The notes under the pieces were generated by a model. It saw nothing but the letters and a program-made list of their open reading frames with translations. It had not been told where the DNA came from and ran no database searches. Positions 9,327-18,567 of a stretch of 21,237 nt of DNA are shown here, one piece after another. How positions within the stretch are numbered: the first letter of the stretch is position 1; every line of letters starts with the position of its first letter. The translations under genes were made by a program, and so were the position numbers. The stretch lies in the NCBI GenBank assembly GCA_964200185.2, contig CAXNAD020000357.1, positions 1 to 21,237 of the forward strand. The letters are read 5' to 3'. The stretch comes from Choristocarpus tenellus KU-1152 (taxonomy: Eukaryota > Phaeophyceae).

Positions 9327-9398
9327 CCGAGTGTGTGCCTTTATTTCCCTCGCCATGAGAGTCTCTATCCGTTTCTCTAGCTGTGGTGAAAACCCTTC
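9327..9398 (-). CDS. Gene B exon 4, charged helix
   Basis: After the acceptor CTCTTACCAG the exon reads FSPQLEKRIETLMAREIKAH to CGG|GTGAAG; 72 nt, 24 codons, ending in phase 0. Four bases further in, GAAG offers a second acceptor (start 9394). This one fits the phase of exon 3 better, because exon 3 can end one base into a codon. The sequence is a short coiled-coil segment. Confidence 0.62.
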
Positions 9399-9653
9399 CT
9401 GGTAAGAGGCACAAGAGTCGAGATTAAAGAACACAAGAATTCAAGCCAAAACACTTTTTGCATTGTGGTGAAGTCGGAGCTGCATATGTCAAATCTGCAT
9501 TATAACCCCTGTTGTCGATCTGATTTGATGCGTATGAGTATCAGACGGATAACACTTGTTGAAATCAGTATGTTGCATGAAACAAGCTCATCTGTGATCA
9601 GTAATAGACTCATCAGGAGAACACAACAGGGTCGAGCTCCAGAGGCCCCGCAC

Positions 9654-9732
9654 TCTGCAGACTTGCATGTTGAGACATAAACTCCTCCCTGTGCATTAGT
9701 TCCAGCAGTTGCCTCGTGAAAGATGATTCCAT
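9654..9732 (-). CDS. Gene B exon 3, charged helix
   Basis: After AACCGAACAG the minus strand reads MESSFTRQLLELMHREEFMS and then QHASLQ. The helix resembles exon 4 (QLLELMHREE against RIETLMAREI). The 3' edge is uncertain: A|GTGCGG (end 9654) and A|GTCTGC (end 9663) both end one base into a codon. The ATG could be a start codon, since an in-frame stop lies about 60 bases upstream, but the preceding CAG and the phase of exon 2 favour an internal exon. Confidence 0.55.
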
Positions 9733-9754
9733 CTGTTCGGTTATATTTAGGAGT

Positions 9755-9840
9755 ATGTCAGGAGAATATACGGCAGTAAAACGTCAACGTGGTCGAGAGA
9801 TCGATAGGAGATTGGAGCTCATGAAGACTGTGAAAGAAGC
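9755..9840 (+). CDS. Gene A exon 1, N-terminus
   Basis: ATG at 9755 is the first in its frame after a stop at 9671. It reads MSGEYTAVKRQRGREIDRRL and then ELMKTVKEA, ending two bases into a codon at a near-perfect donor GAAGC|GTAAGT. Exon 2 can begin with the single base needed. It is a basic, probably helical start. It lies on the strand opposite to gene B, inside gene B intron 2. If it is false, translation would begin at the ATG at 10549. Confidence 0.5.
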
Positions 9841-9985
9841 GTAAGTGGTGATCCGATAACTATTATCTGTACACCCCAGGGATTCAGTGACATCTCTTAT
9901 AACTTCTTGTGAGTAAAATAGAATTGTCCTGCATTATTGCTTGTACACATAAGAAAAACCGGTTATGAGAGAATAAGCACTTTAC

Positions 9986-10039
9986 CGGGTTGCTTTCGAT
10001 GTCGACCTCGAGTCGAGTTTGTTGCTGCTTGTGAGTCAA
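9986..10039 (-). CDS. Gene B exon 2, charged helix
   Basis: A strong acceptor (TTCTTCAATCCCTGCGTCTC then ATCACAG) and the donor CCG|GTAAAG bound 54 nt, 18 codons, phase 0 at both ends: LTHKQQQTRLEVDIESNP. It lies within gene A intron 1 on the other strand. Confidence 0.65.
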
Positions 10040-10179
10040 CTGTGATGAGACGCAGGGATTGAAGAAGTTACATGTGTAATGGTGGGGGTGGGGCTTGAGT
10101 TGAGAATATGATATTATACACAATGGAACATGCTTGCCTCCTTCATTTTTTGAATAGCTTTGCATAGGCGATAGTTAAC

Positions 10180-10287
10180 CTTAATTTCCTCAAGCTTTGC
10201 GCGACAGTCAAAGTAATGAAGGGATCGGTTGATTGTCCATTCCACACCTGAAGGTTTTCTAGCCTCTGGAGTAACCTTGGCATCCAT
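10180..10287 (-). CDS. Gene B exon 1, N-terminus
   Basis: ATG at 10287 follows TGA-AGC in the same frame, so it is the first usable start. It reads MDAKVTPEARKPSGVEWTIN and then RSLHYFDCRAKLEEIK, ending in phase 0 at AAG|GTTAAC; 36 codons. The overlapping frame has its own ATG at 10307 and a CAG|GTGTGG donor, reading MPLDCEAWMPRLLQRLENLQ. That is a possible alternative first exon, or a shadow. Confidence 0.58.
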
Positions 10288-10484
10288 GCTTCACAATCTA
10301 GTGGCATAGACCTTACAATCCCAGAAGCGGTGAATTCGTGAACTGGATACCTCAGTCCCTTGGTTCACGGAGGTGCAATGGCGCGTCACGAAGAGTACCT
10401 CGAATTTGAGAGATACCTATTTCTATTTTTATTTTATACTTCCGTAACAACAGTTACGTTTCATACGATACCTTCGACTTGAAG
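10288..10484. promoter_or_regulatory. Putative divergent promoter region
   Basis: This interval lies upstream of the gene B start and just before gene A exon 2. It would contain the gene B promoter, and also the gene A promoter if gene A starts at 10549. A T-rich run, TATTTCTATTTTTATTTTAT, is near 10417-10436. No core promoter element can be named with confidence; the call rests on position. Confidence 0.35.
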
Positions 10485-11022
10485 AAGGCTCACGGAAAAG
10501 TCAAACTTTGACCCATTTCCTTCGGGGAACTGGGTTACTGACCATACCATGCCATCTTTTCTGTCTGCCGCCACATCGCGTCTGGGCTCGAGCCTCGTTG
10601 GTCGAGTAATTGGCATCAATTCTAATGACGATCCCAGTGCCAATCATGACAATGGTCGGGGATCAGAGAGGGCAAAGGAGACAATCAACTTCCAGCATCA
10701 GATTGGCGAAGAGCCCTACACTCCTCGTCCCGGATCTCCAGGATTTCAGAGCGGGCAATGGGTGCTCGCAAGGCCGAAATTAGCCACCTCAATAATCTAT
10801 CAGCGTGAGAGGAGCCCTGGTATTGGGGCTCCCTCTGTAGGACTTGAGGATATCCGACCTGGTACGCAAGGTTCCTCTTTCCGTCCAAGCACAAGAGCAT
10901 CCACTCCTTGGACAAGAGGGTCCTCGAGGAAGGTCGGACAAATATGTGACTGGGGGGAAGATTGTTTCGTCGATGAGGAGAGCGAGGGATATTATGAGGA
11001 CGACGATGAAGCTTTTCCAGAG
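10485..11022 (+). CDS. Gene A exon 2, low-complexity N-terminal region
   Basis: A 538-nt exon: one base completing a codon with exon 1, then 179 codons, to PE|GTGAGG in phase 0. The in-frame stop at 10480 lies just before the acceptor GACTTGAAG. The internal MPSFLSAATSRLGSSL at 10549 is the alternative start. The sequence is rich in Ser, Pro, Gly and Arg, with motifs such as RPGSPG, RERSPG and RASTPWTRGSS, suggesting disorder and possible proline-directed phosphorylation sites. It ends in an acidic stretch, EESEGYYEDDDEAFPE. No domain is recognised. The frame is open to a stop at 11061 if unspliced. Confidence 0.72.
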
Positions 11023-11371
11023 GTGAGGCGAAGACGCACCATCAAGAAAAGTAATACTTAGAAGTATTCCTGAGTACCACAGGCTACAGTAAACGCTCTG
11101 TGCTATTAGAAGGTGAGACACATGAAATCTATTCATGATCACTCTACAGAGACGAGTACGCGTTTCCTTAGTATCGCACTTCTGAGAAAGGAATTAAGGG
11201 ATCGTCAGAGTAACATGGAGTCATTGAGTACTATCTACCAATGGTCTTGTCAAGTACCGCCCAAAATAGCTATAAACATAATGGTGCTGAGGTGTGACTA
11301 CCGCCTGTGCTACATTTGGGTTCTCGAGAGTAGGGATACCTTGAGTCAACGTCCTATATCTCATCAAACAG

Positions 11372-11640
11372 GACGCTGTGGTAAACCCTCTCGTGAATAA
11401 TCCTGCCTTGGACGACGTGCTGCCTTACACTGAAGACCTTTACCGTGTAATAGCCTTACCTCGTGATGCGGACCCAGCACGTCTGAGGTTCACCAAGAGG
11501 AATGCAACAGCCGCGGCTGGTGCAATAGCCAACATCTGTGCATTGCCTGACCTCAACACAAATAAGCAGCCTCCTATGACCAGCCGAATTGGGGAGGTAG
11601 CAGCAACAGATCTTGGCCATGGGGCGCGAATACTTCTCAA
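11372..11640 (+). CDS. Gene A exon 3, first ARM-like segment
   Basis: After CATCAAACAG the exon opens in phase 0 with DAVVNPLVNNPALDDVLPYT, and later reads KRNATAAAGAIANICALPDL, which matches ARM helix 2 (xxAAxALxNLA). It ends two bases into a codon at CAA|GTGAGC, 89 codons. It is longer than the other ARM exons and seems to hold more than one helix pair plus a loop of about 20 residues. Confidence 0.7.
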
Positions 11641-12181
11641 GTGAGCAATTCTGAGGCTCAGTTTGCTCAACCACCTTTCTTACACAGCTCACACAATTTT
11701 TGGAGAGATATCTAGGGCATTGTAAGATAGTCATTGGCTGTCTACAGGTGCATAAGTTGCCCACATATGTTGTTGAGATTACTCCTGGATAGAGGAAATG
11801 TTATGGTGTGGAATAAATTTAGCCTCTGTTGCCCTGGACTTGTCTTCATTCACATTATCGAACCCCAACCACACACAATATTCCATGTGTAGTATTTCAT
11901 CCAAACAACTCTATCTAGCTGCTTAGAAAATAGCTCATGAGCAATATAGGAACCTTGAGCTTAGAGCTGAAAATATGTGGTCCTTGTTCGTGCCCATTCC
12001 CTTCCCTTCATACTGTTATTAAAAAGGAAAAAGAAATACATTGTTGACTAGGAAAGTGTTCAGCAGCATTAATGGGGGGCCCTTGGCACTAGGCACTGAA
12101 ATATCCACATTTTTCTTTTGTTTCAAATATTCCAGCTTTGTGTACACTTATAACTAAAATACTTTAAGCAATTTGTTCCAG
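11641..12181 (+). other. Gene A intron 3
   Basis: 541 bases, bounded by GTGAGC and TTGTTCCAG. No other feature recognised. Confidence 0.5.
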
Positions 12182-12238
12182 TTTAAGGACATCCCAGGAC
12201 ACTCTGCAAGAGGAGCTTCTTTCTGCTGGAGATCACAC
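12182..12238 (+). CDS. Gene A exon 4, ARM segment
   Basis: After TTTGTTCCAG one base completes the codon left by exon 3, then LRTSQDTLQEELLSAGDH follows. With the donor CAC-AC|GTTTGT the exon ends two bases into a codon and joins exon 5 in phase. The result is a continuous ARM repeat, SAGDH(T)LLEDQW. The stronger-looking donor GCAG|GTGCAC at 12250 would break the phase and require an extra exon, so the end is provisional. Confidence 0.55.
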
Positions 12239-12580
12239 GTTTGTTGCAGGTGCACCCACCATAATACTTAGTGATATCCCAATTTCCTTGCTTTATCTTA
12301 ATCAGGAATCTGTAACAGAAGGATCCATTCATCCCTAGAGAAGCTCCACAAGGAAAGACACAATTTTCATTCCTTTAACTACAATGTAACCTATTTCTTC
12401 GCTCCACATAAAATAATAATAGTAATAATAAACATGAATGTTTACCAAGATCATAATTAATTCATATTTAATTTCAAGCAAACGCAGCAGGGATTTGTGC
12501 TCCAGCAAGTCTACCCAGCCCAGCCTAACCCCATGCTAACGATGCTGTTGTCCTATGACTCCAACCTATCATGGCTTCAG
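12239..12580 (+). other. Gene A intron 4
   Basis: 342 bases. It contains a short (AAT)n microsatellite near 12411-12431. An open stretch at 12306-12385 after TTAATCAG does not restore phase and is not called. Confidence 0.4.
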
Positions 12581-12762
12581 ACTCCTAGAGGACCAATGGA
12601 CAGACAAGCTGCGAATCAAGGCAACTGAGGCCCTCTGGAAAGCTCTTGCCTTCCGAGACGTCAGAGATCGCATCCATGAGGATTGCACCAACACAGCGTT
12701 GTCGCCCCTGGTGGAACTGCTACGAGACTTGTTCATCATGAAAGAAACCAACTGCAACCATG
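12581..12762 (+). CDS. Gene A exon 5, ARM repeat
   Basis: After ATGGCTTCAG the frame reads LLEDQWTDKLRIKATEALWK, then ALAFRDVRDRI and ALSPLVELLRDLF, ending one base into a codon at CATG|GTAGGG. RIKATEALWKALA is ARM helix 2 and LSPLVELL is helix 3. A frame stop at 12537 prevents an earlier start. Exon 6 begins with the two bases needed. Confidence 0.75.
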
Positions 12763-13465
12763 GTAGGGATCAGCACAGAGGGGAAAGAACTGGGCACAAT
12801 AATCAGAGGGGATATGAGCATGGAAAACTTCCAAAAAGGTCACTTTCACAGGTAATGGAATACACATCATCTTATTAGACAAGTAAATTTCATTGCAATG
12901 CAAGTGGGACAGAGGAGGCCAGGGTGCCTAGCTATCTGGGACGAAAAAGGCCAAGAGTATCCGATGTTGTTGTGCTGCAGTCCACCTAAGATTACATGCC
13001 TGCCCATTCATTGTGCTGGTGATGGCGAGAATATTTTCCACACACTGCTACACTTTGTCTCGCTCTCTCTATGAGCATTTTGGCTGCAGAGTAGCAGACA
13101 ATAGCTGCTCTTTGAAACCATTATTGTATGTGTTGTAGACTAATGTGGTAATCTATGTTGGTTTGACTTCTTTTTACTCATGACCTATTTCTAGCTCGAT
13201 GATATTACAAGATCGGACACACACGCATACATATACACGTAGTAGCAACCACACACATATACACACAATGCATAGTTCCAGAATATTATGTATGCTAAGG
13301 ACTCATAGCATTGTAGCAGGGGATGGCCTACTGAGGGACAATCTCCATTCTATAGTGCCAGTGCTGTGACCCCTTTCCTCCTTTTTCTTAAATTCCTCTT
13401 GTCCCACCTCTCCTTTTCTGCTCCTATTGTTTGGAATGCTACCTAGGCCTCAATAAATGCTGCAG
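12763..13465 (+). other. Gene A intron 5
   Basis: 703 bases with GTAGGG and CTGCAG ends. A CA/TA-rich low-complexity block lies at about 13208-13268. Confidence 0.5.
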
Positions 13466-13591
13466 CTTGCCTTCGAGTCTTGGCTGTGAGCCCGGACCTA
13501 GCAGGGAAGATAGGGGCAGCAGGAGCAGTGCCAGCTCTGATTGAGGGCCTGAGGGATGGTACAACAAACATTGTGAAAAGCGTTTGCGGGG
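13466..13591 (+). CDS. Gene A exon 6, one complete ARM repeat
   Basis: The 126 nt equal 42 codons, the length of one ARM repeat. It starts with two bases and ends one base into a codon, so it is symmetric. It reads CLRVLAVSPDLAGKIGAAGA, then VPALIEGLRDG and VKSVCG, with the donor GGG|GTGAGC. Helix 2 (LRVLAVSP), the GAAGAVPALIEGL turn and helix 3, and the first helix of the next repeat are all present. Confidence 0.8.
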
Positions 13592-14835
13592 GTGAGCCAC
13601 AGAAGAGACAAACTAGTCTTTTGACCATGAGTTAGTAGTAGTTGAGGTTCATTTCTTTGCTATTCGTGTCCTATTCTTCCTTACAAACTTGCTGTGATAC
13701 ACAAAGATATCTGCTGCTGATTTTCTCATAGTTACTTGAAGAAATACGGACTACATACTTGAAGCCGTTGCACTTACACACTTCTCCACATATGTGGTGA
13801 CATATCCCTCTAATCATTTCCCACTTATTACCAGTGCACATTGACTGTCCAAAAACAGATATTCCTGTGTCCATTGATTGTAGTAATATTACAAAACATT
13901 CATATTACGTTTAGTCTGCTACATGTACAGGGTATCCATGTTTAGTTTGCTAGCATAACACAAACAGCACTGATGTGTGTTCTACCATACCAGATACATG
14001 TGATTTTTTTTCATACACATGATATGTGAGCCACAGTAAATGAGAGGTACTCAGGTTTTGACAGTTTTGCAAATTAAGCCTGTTTTTCAATCTTTTGCAA
14101 TTCACCAGTATTTCCATCGATGAAGTTTTGAGTTTGACTTGAGAGCGTATATTTCTCTTTTGTTTGAAAATTTCCTGACACAATTTAGAAAATGTCCTAT
14201 TCAAATTTGTAAAAAATACCAATTTTCAATCTCCTTTTGAGTATCTTTAAAACGCAACTCTGGGTACCTCTCACTTACTTTTACTGTCCATTGCATTGAA
14301 TTGAGCTTGGGTGTCGACATCTCTCTCCAAACTTTGAAGAGAGCTCAAGTAAGTATTCCTTTTAAGTAAGTGGTAATATATACAGCAATATAGATAAATG
14401 ACATATTGACTCTTACAACTTACGGACTTGATTGCACCTCCAATGAACAAATCTTGTGGTTGAGTCTAAGATTTAGGTTTGCTGTCAGGTGCACTTGGTC
14501 TCTTGTTGCAAAACGTTTTTGTGTCAGATTAAGTACAATTCTGAATGATAGAAAATTGAATCCAGGACTGACTAGGGCCTACACTACTCTTGGATAGCTT
14601 GCACAAAAAGCAATCAGAAGGTTGAAAATTGTACACTTGGCGCTTCAAAATGCCACTGTTTTCATTGGTACATAGCTCAGTGACACATGTGTGGAAGTAT
14701 CAACACTGCATATAAGAGCATCCCAAGCATCAACAAGCACCATCTTTTTCAGACTGGACGCCATCTATTCTATCCCTCTCACTCCAATTTAATCTTTTTT
14801 GACCTACATTGTTGACACTTACTCCTCCTGAGAAG
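13592..14835 (+). other. Gene A intron 6
   Basis: 1,244 bases, AT-rich. Open frames at 13671-13874 and 13950-14222 on the minus strand show no motif and are not called. Confidence 0.45.
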
Positions 14836-14945
14836 GCTGTCTAGCAAGCCTTGCAATGTCCAAGGAGATCTGCCTGGATATGGTTCACTTTGGAGTCATT
14901 CCGCTCCTTGTTAAGCTTGTCCGGTCAGGGGATGCACTATGTGAG
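14836..14945 (+). CDS. Gene A exon 7, ARM repeat
   Basis: It begins with two bases and reads CLASLAMSKEICLDMVHFGV, then IPLLVKLVRSGDALCE, ending in phase 0 at the canonical donor GAG|GTAAGA. CLASLA is helix 2, HFGVIPLLVKLV helix 3. Joined to exon 6, VKSVCGGCLASLA has exactly the ARM spacing, which favours this acceptor over the AG three bases upstream. An in-frame TGA at 14829 rules out an earlier start. Confidence 0.8.
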
Positions 14946-15133
14946 GTAAGACATTCCCAAATGCCTGAGTGCACACAAATCCTGCGAAAGAATGACTTTT
15001 ATTGTATGGCCACCTTCACCTTTTTCAGCATTCATTTGTGAGAAGGATTTGAAATATATATATTTTTACCAAACCTTGACCAGCACTGACTAAGCTGTTC
15101 AATACAATTTGATCCAGTTGTTGCCCTCTACAG

Positions 15134-15172
15134 CTATCTTTTCGCTCCCTTCTGGTTGTACAACTAGATCAA
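15134..15172 (+). CDS. Gene A exon 8, short ARM helix exon
   Basis: The acceptor TTGCCCTCTACAG is excellent. In phase 0 the exon reads LSFRSLLVVQLDQ and is best ended at CAA|GTTTAT, 13 codons. Joining exon 7 and exon 9 gives DALCELSFRSLLVVQ then LDQEARQLFIDAGGI, a continuous ARM repeat. The donor is weak. The frame stays open beyond it as a Pro/Gln-rich stretch to about 15298 or 15361, so a longer exon form is possible. Confidence 0.5.
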
Positions 15173-15298
15173 GTTTATCATAACTGGCCAAGTGCCAATC
15201 CCTTCATGCCAAGAACCACACCAGCACCACAATCGGTACCGCATGCACTCGGTTCTCTGCCATACCTCCTAGTTACACAACAGCACCAGCAACAGCAA
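15173..15298 (+). CDS. Possible 3' extension of exon 8, Pro/Gln-rich
   Basis: The exon 8 frame continues VYHNWPSANPFMPRTTPAPQ and ends in LLVTQQHQQQQ before CAA|GTGACA, 42 codons, phase 0 at that point. Using this donor keeps the frame and would insert a disordered loop into the ARM repeat. It may be an alternative donor, or the open frame may be chance. Confidence 0.25.
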
Positions 15299-15723
15299 GT
15301 GACATCAGGGAGGAAATGTATCGATTTTCGAGTCCAGCATCAAAGCTACTGCTGCTGCAAGGTGTTAAGCACCTGTGGGGTCAAAAACAGCTGCAGTACA
15401 CCCAAACCAATAAGATGTTTAGGTTGTGCAGTTGTGGCACAATGCGACACTTAGAACTAAACAGGAAAGATTTAATCTTATATTGTATTCAATATACCTA
15501 TGGACCCTACCTAGTACTTCTAGGACAAGGTAGGCAAGGGATACAGCCATTTGCTCCTACTTACTAAACACGCCTTCCATTGACTGACAAACCTAGCATC
15601 CTTCCCACAAGATCAATGCGTTCATGTGTGCTAAGTAGTGAATGTGTACAACTCCTGTCCTCCATACACTTGGCACATTAGTTGGCAGGCTGGGGGACAT
15701 TGCAAGTGGTGATGTGTATCCAG
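15299..15723 (+). other. Gene A intron 8, 3' part
   Basis: No other exon could be fixed. A frame near 15640-15715 reads VLHTLGTLVGRLGDIASGD, which looks faintly ARM-like, but it is out of phase with exon 9 and carries no splice pair. Confidence 0.35.
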
Positions 15724-15786
15724 GAGGCAAGGCAGCTGTTCATAGATGCTGGAGGCATTGGTGATCTTGAGGTCGTTCTCATCAAG
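15724..15786 (+). CDS. Gene A exon 9, ARM helix 3 exon
   Basis: After TGTATCCAG, 21 codons in phase 0 read EARQLFIDAGGIGDLEVVLI-K, up to AAG|GTTGCA. RQLFIDAGGIGDLEVVL is the highly typical ARM loop and helix 3 start. Unspliced, the frame reaches a stop 12 bases later. Confidence 0.65.
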
Positions 15787-17787
15787 GTTGCAAAGGAATA
15801 GTGGTGTACTGGAACGAGTATGGTGGGATCCGCACTGATATTTTCAATTGATGATCACTAATTGGAGAACCTCACGAGTGCTTGTATTTTGAGCAACTGT
15901 AAAACATCAAAATGACGGTCTCTTGATTGCCTGACTAACAGGAAAATAGCGTGGGCTCCACTGTGTATGAAAGAGGGCCAATCTAGGACGTGGGTAAGGT
16001 TTTGTTGGTGCATAAGTTCACCCTCGAACTACATACTCAGTAATTCCATGCAGATTGATATGATTGCTTTCGCAGTCAACACCCCTTAAACACTAAGATG
16101 ACCTCAAGGGTGAGGGCCAAAACAGGGTAATCCGCGGAAGGGTTGAGACCAAAACATTGGAGGGAGATATTGAGCTTTCTTCTAACCTTATTGGCCGGTA
16201 GTCTGACCTTTCCACCATTGCCTTCCTATTATAAGATAAACAGTATTGGATATAAGAGAGTCGTGGGCATATAGCAATCAAGAAGTTTTGGCTAAATGCT
16301 GTTGCCAGCATTGCTGATCTGTAGTAGTGCTGCTAGCATATCCGCCTGTATGTTTTTGCCTCACTCTTTTGCCCCCTCTTTTCTCTCATTGTTCTTACTC
16401 TCTTTCCCATTTCCCAATTATTTGGGCGAGGGGTGCTATTGGTAACGGGTTGTTGCTCGGGGGCAAGGTAGGATCCTGGCGAGGAAGGTGTGCAGCATAG
16501 CATTATTGTGTGTCAGGAGAGAGCCACACAGGTGCGTAACTACAGTCAATAGTAACATCAACAGTAAAATCAAGAGTTATATCAAAAGGAAAGACCCAAG
16601 ATTTACCAAAGAGTAACAGCAACAATACACCAATTACAACAGTAACTTGAGGTTTGTTTTGAATGTGAAGAGGTTTACAGTTTAGTCGGCGGCACAGTGT
16701 GGCCATGAGAGGAACCTGCAACAGTATGTTGGGTTAATCATATTGGTTTGGTGATATATCTCATACTACAATGCCAAGCCTTACCCAAACCTCCCTATTT
16801 TGTTGGCCACAGTCTGCAATTTCTATGTATTTATATCTATGACAAAATCGCCGGTTTGGTGCTTTTTGAATAATCAATTCTATTTATGGCGAATATAGTA
16901 TGAAAGTCAACATGTACATCAATATGTCACCAACAATATACAGTAACACAAATCGCATGTTGAGTCAATAGTATCCAGTCCCCCTGTCAACTCTCCTACT
17001 CAATCAATTTTTGCACCAGAGCGAAACTGTTGAAGATGGGGGTTAATATTTGGCTATTTTGAGTTCCAAAACCTTTAAAACGTTTTTGAAAACTTGTGCA
17101 ATATACACCATGGCCGTGCCTGAAGAGCAGTTAACCCCCTTGGGAGGGCGTGGCTGTGGAAGAGAACATTAGTCGTGAATTCAATGTTAGTTATAACGCC
17201 TTCATGGTGGTCAAAATATATGTATCAGGAAGCACTCATAGAGACCGTAAGAATCATCAATAATCCTCTCTTAGATGGCATGACTCGTCATGCAGGGCTA
17301 TTTTCTAGAGCCAATCTCAACTGTTCACGGAGATTTCGACTCTTGCACTCTTCTGCCCAGATCTACTTGGAATGATATTCATCTATTGCTAGAGTCTCTA
17401 AGATCTCGGGAGGGTGAAAGGTTGTATGGAAAAGTTTTGTAGTAATTGTGCTGATCACCGAGACTGGAGGATATTACCCACAACGAGTATGGTTCACAAT
17501 AGTTCTAAACCCATCACCTACAATGTTAGAGGGGTATTTTTACCCTAACCCTATCTTGGAGACGCTAAGCATGCACTAGATCTCCACCAGCTCAATATTA
17601 TTTTCTACTCCCTTCCCTGCTCCTCCCTCCCTCTTGGACACACATGTACTATCTCTCAACTGTACCCCAAAAGAGACTGAAGGCCAATAGGCTCTTGCAA
17701 GAATATAATGTTTCCCTCTAGTTGCCAACCATTAGATCTTATCCACTGCTGAATGTTTGCATTTCTCATTGTCCTGTCATCTTCAAG
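15787..17787 (+). other. Gene A intron 9, longest gap in the gene
   Basis: About 2 kb. A few ARM residues seem to be missing between exons 9 and 10, so a small exon may be hidden here; see 16517-16531. Near 16540-16630 there is a cryptic A/C/T-rich imperfect repeat of about 12 bases. The long minus-strand frames at 16093-16311 and 16503-16721 have no splice support. Confidence 0.4.
16517..16531 (+). CDS. Possible 15-nt microexon of gene A
   Basis: Between TGTGTGTCAG and CAG|GTGCGT lie exactly five codons, ERATQ, phase 0 at both ends. Adding them between exons 9 and 10 gives VVLIKERATQVLLHLCK, closer to the length of the ARM inter-helix segment. The fit is suggestive, but a sequence this short easily arises by chance. 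Confidence 0.25.
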
Positions 17788-17916
17788 GTACTCCTCCATC
17801 TCTGCAAGGTCAACCATGACAAGAAAAGTGAAATCTCGTTTTCTGAGCAGCTTGTTAGAGCTGTGTTGAACCAACTGGAGTGGGGTACTGACATTTCCTG
17901 CGAAAATGCGGCCAAG
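17788..17916 (+). CDS. Gene A exon 10, ARM repeat
   Basis: After CATCTTCAAG, 43 codons in phase 0 read VLLHLCKVNHDKKSEISFSE, then QLVRAVLNQLEWG and ISCENAAK, to AAG|GTGCCA. VLLHLCKV is helix 2 and QLVRAVLNQL is helix 3. ENAAK starts the next repeat. The exon holds one repeat cut at the same helix position as the next two exons. Confidence 0.7.
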
Positions 17917-18453
17917 GTGCCATTAAAGCCCGTTCACAGTGGAGGCCATTTACAAGCACACAAACGTTTGGCATTTGTTCTGAGGAAAAGCATTGTGATT
18001 ACTCTGGATTATTTACATTTTAGTATTCTGATTTGTATTGTCATTAGTATCATTGCATCACATTATTAGGGGATTATCCCGACTCGTGGTCAGAGGCACA
18101 AGGCACTGCACTAGTTCTCATACAATAAATAACTACTGACTAACTGTTCTTTCATCACGACAAATTGTGCTGGCTCTGTTCTTGCCTTGCTTCTTGCATA
18201 TTGTGTCAGGCATAGGGCACTCATCTCTACTCAGAAGACCCATTTTGACTTCAGAATAACTTTTTGACAAACCATTTAGCCCTACCGTCCTTGTGGATAT
18301 CCTTTTGTTGGTTGGAGTGAACTAAGTTGCTAGTGTATGCCTCTGGAACACCACACACGGAGCTTTCAGACACAGTGACGACTCTCCGAAGGGCATGCAG
18401 GTGTCATGACATGCTTTTACCTATTCCCTCGTTGCCACTTACACCCACAAAAG

Positions 18454-18567
18454 GTCCTGTGCTGCACTTGGCAGAAACTGTCAAGAGAGTGTGTTGATGG
18501 TACCATACCTTGGATATTGGATATGCTGGACACTCATGTGTGGAAACTTAATACTGCAGCTGCTCAG
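18454..18567 (+). CDS. Gene A exon 11, ARM repeat
   Basis: After CACCCACAAAAG, 38 codons in phase 0 read VLCCTWQKLSRECVDGTIPW, then ILDMLDTHVWKLNTAAAQ, to CAG|GTCTGT. VDGTIPWILDML is the helix 3 turn and start, and KLNTAAAQ the first helix of the next repeat. It is slightly shorter than a canonical repeat. Confidence 0.68.

Larger units (their letters stand above)
4704..10287 (-). other. Gene B: coiled-coil protein gene, nine exons
   Basis: This is the reconstructed minus-strand gene, from ATG at 10287 to TAA at 4706-4704. Exons, in order: 10287-10180, 10039-9986, 9732-9654 or 9663, 9398 or 9394-9327, 8813-8721, 7738-7588, 6754 or 6745-6592, 5768-5253, 4823-4704. Most junctions are phase 0. 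Between exons 6 and 7 the phases do not match, so at least one small exon is missing there. The product is about 420 residues: charged Glu/Arg/Lys/Gln-rich helical segments at both ends, a Gly/Ser-rich stretch in exon 6 and an Arg/Gly-rich stretch in exon 8. No signal peptide or membrane segment is seen. It is probably a cytoplasmic, cytoskeletal or nuclear scaffold, but no family is recognised and the function is unknown. Confidence 0.65.

Noticed and set aside
10461-11142. Several minus-strand ORFs opposite gene A exon 2
   Set aside because: Shadows of exon 2, with no splice pairing of their own.
11113-11400. 95-codon plus-strand ORF between gene A exons 2 and 3
   Set aside because: No good acceptor and donor pair; exon 2 joins exon 3 directly in phase 0.
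12306-12385. Open stretch after TTAATCAG in gene A intron 4
   Set aside because: Its possible donor GTAACC does not restore phase with exon 5, and the alternative exon 4 donor makes it unnecessary.
13208-13268. CA/TA-rich block as a possible mobile element end
   Set aside because: Simple low-complexity sequence without inverted ends.
15640-15715. Frame reading VLHTLGTLVGRLGDIASGD just before exon 9
   Set aside because: It is in a different phase from exon 9, and no usable intron separates them; joining exon 8 to exon 9 already gives a complete ARM repeat.
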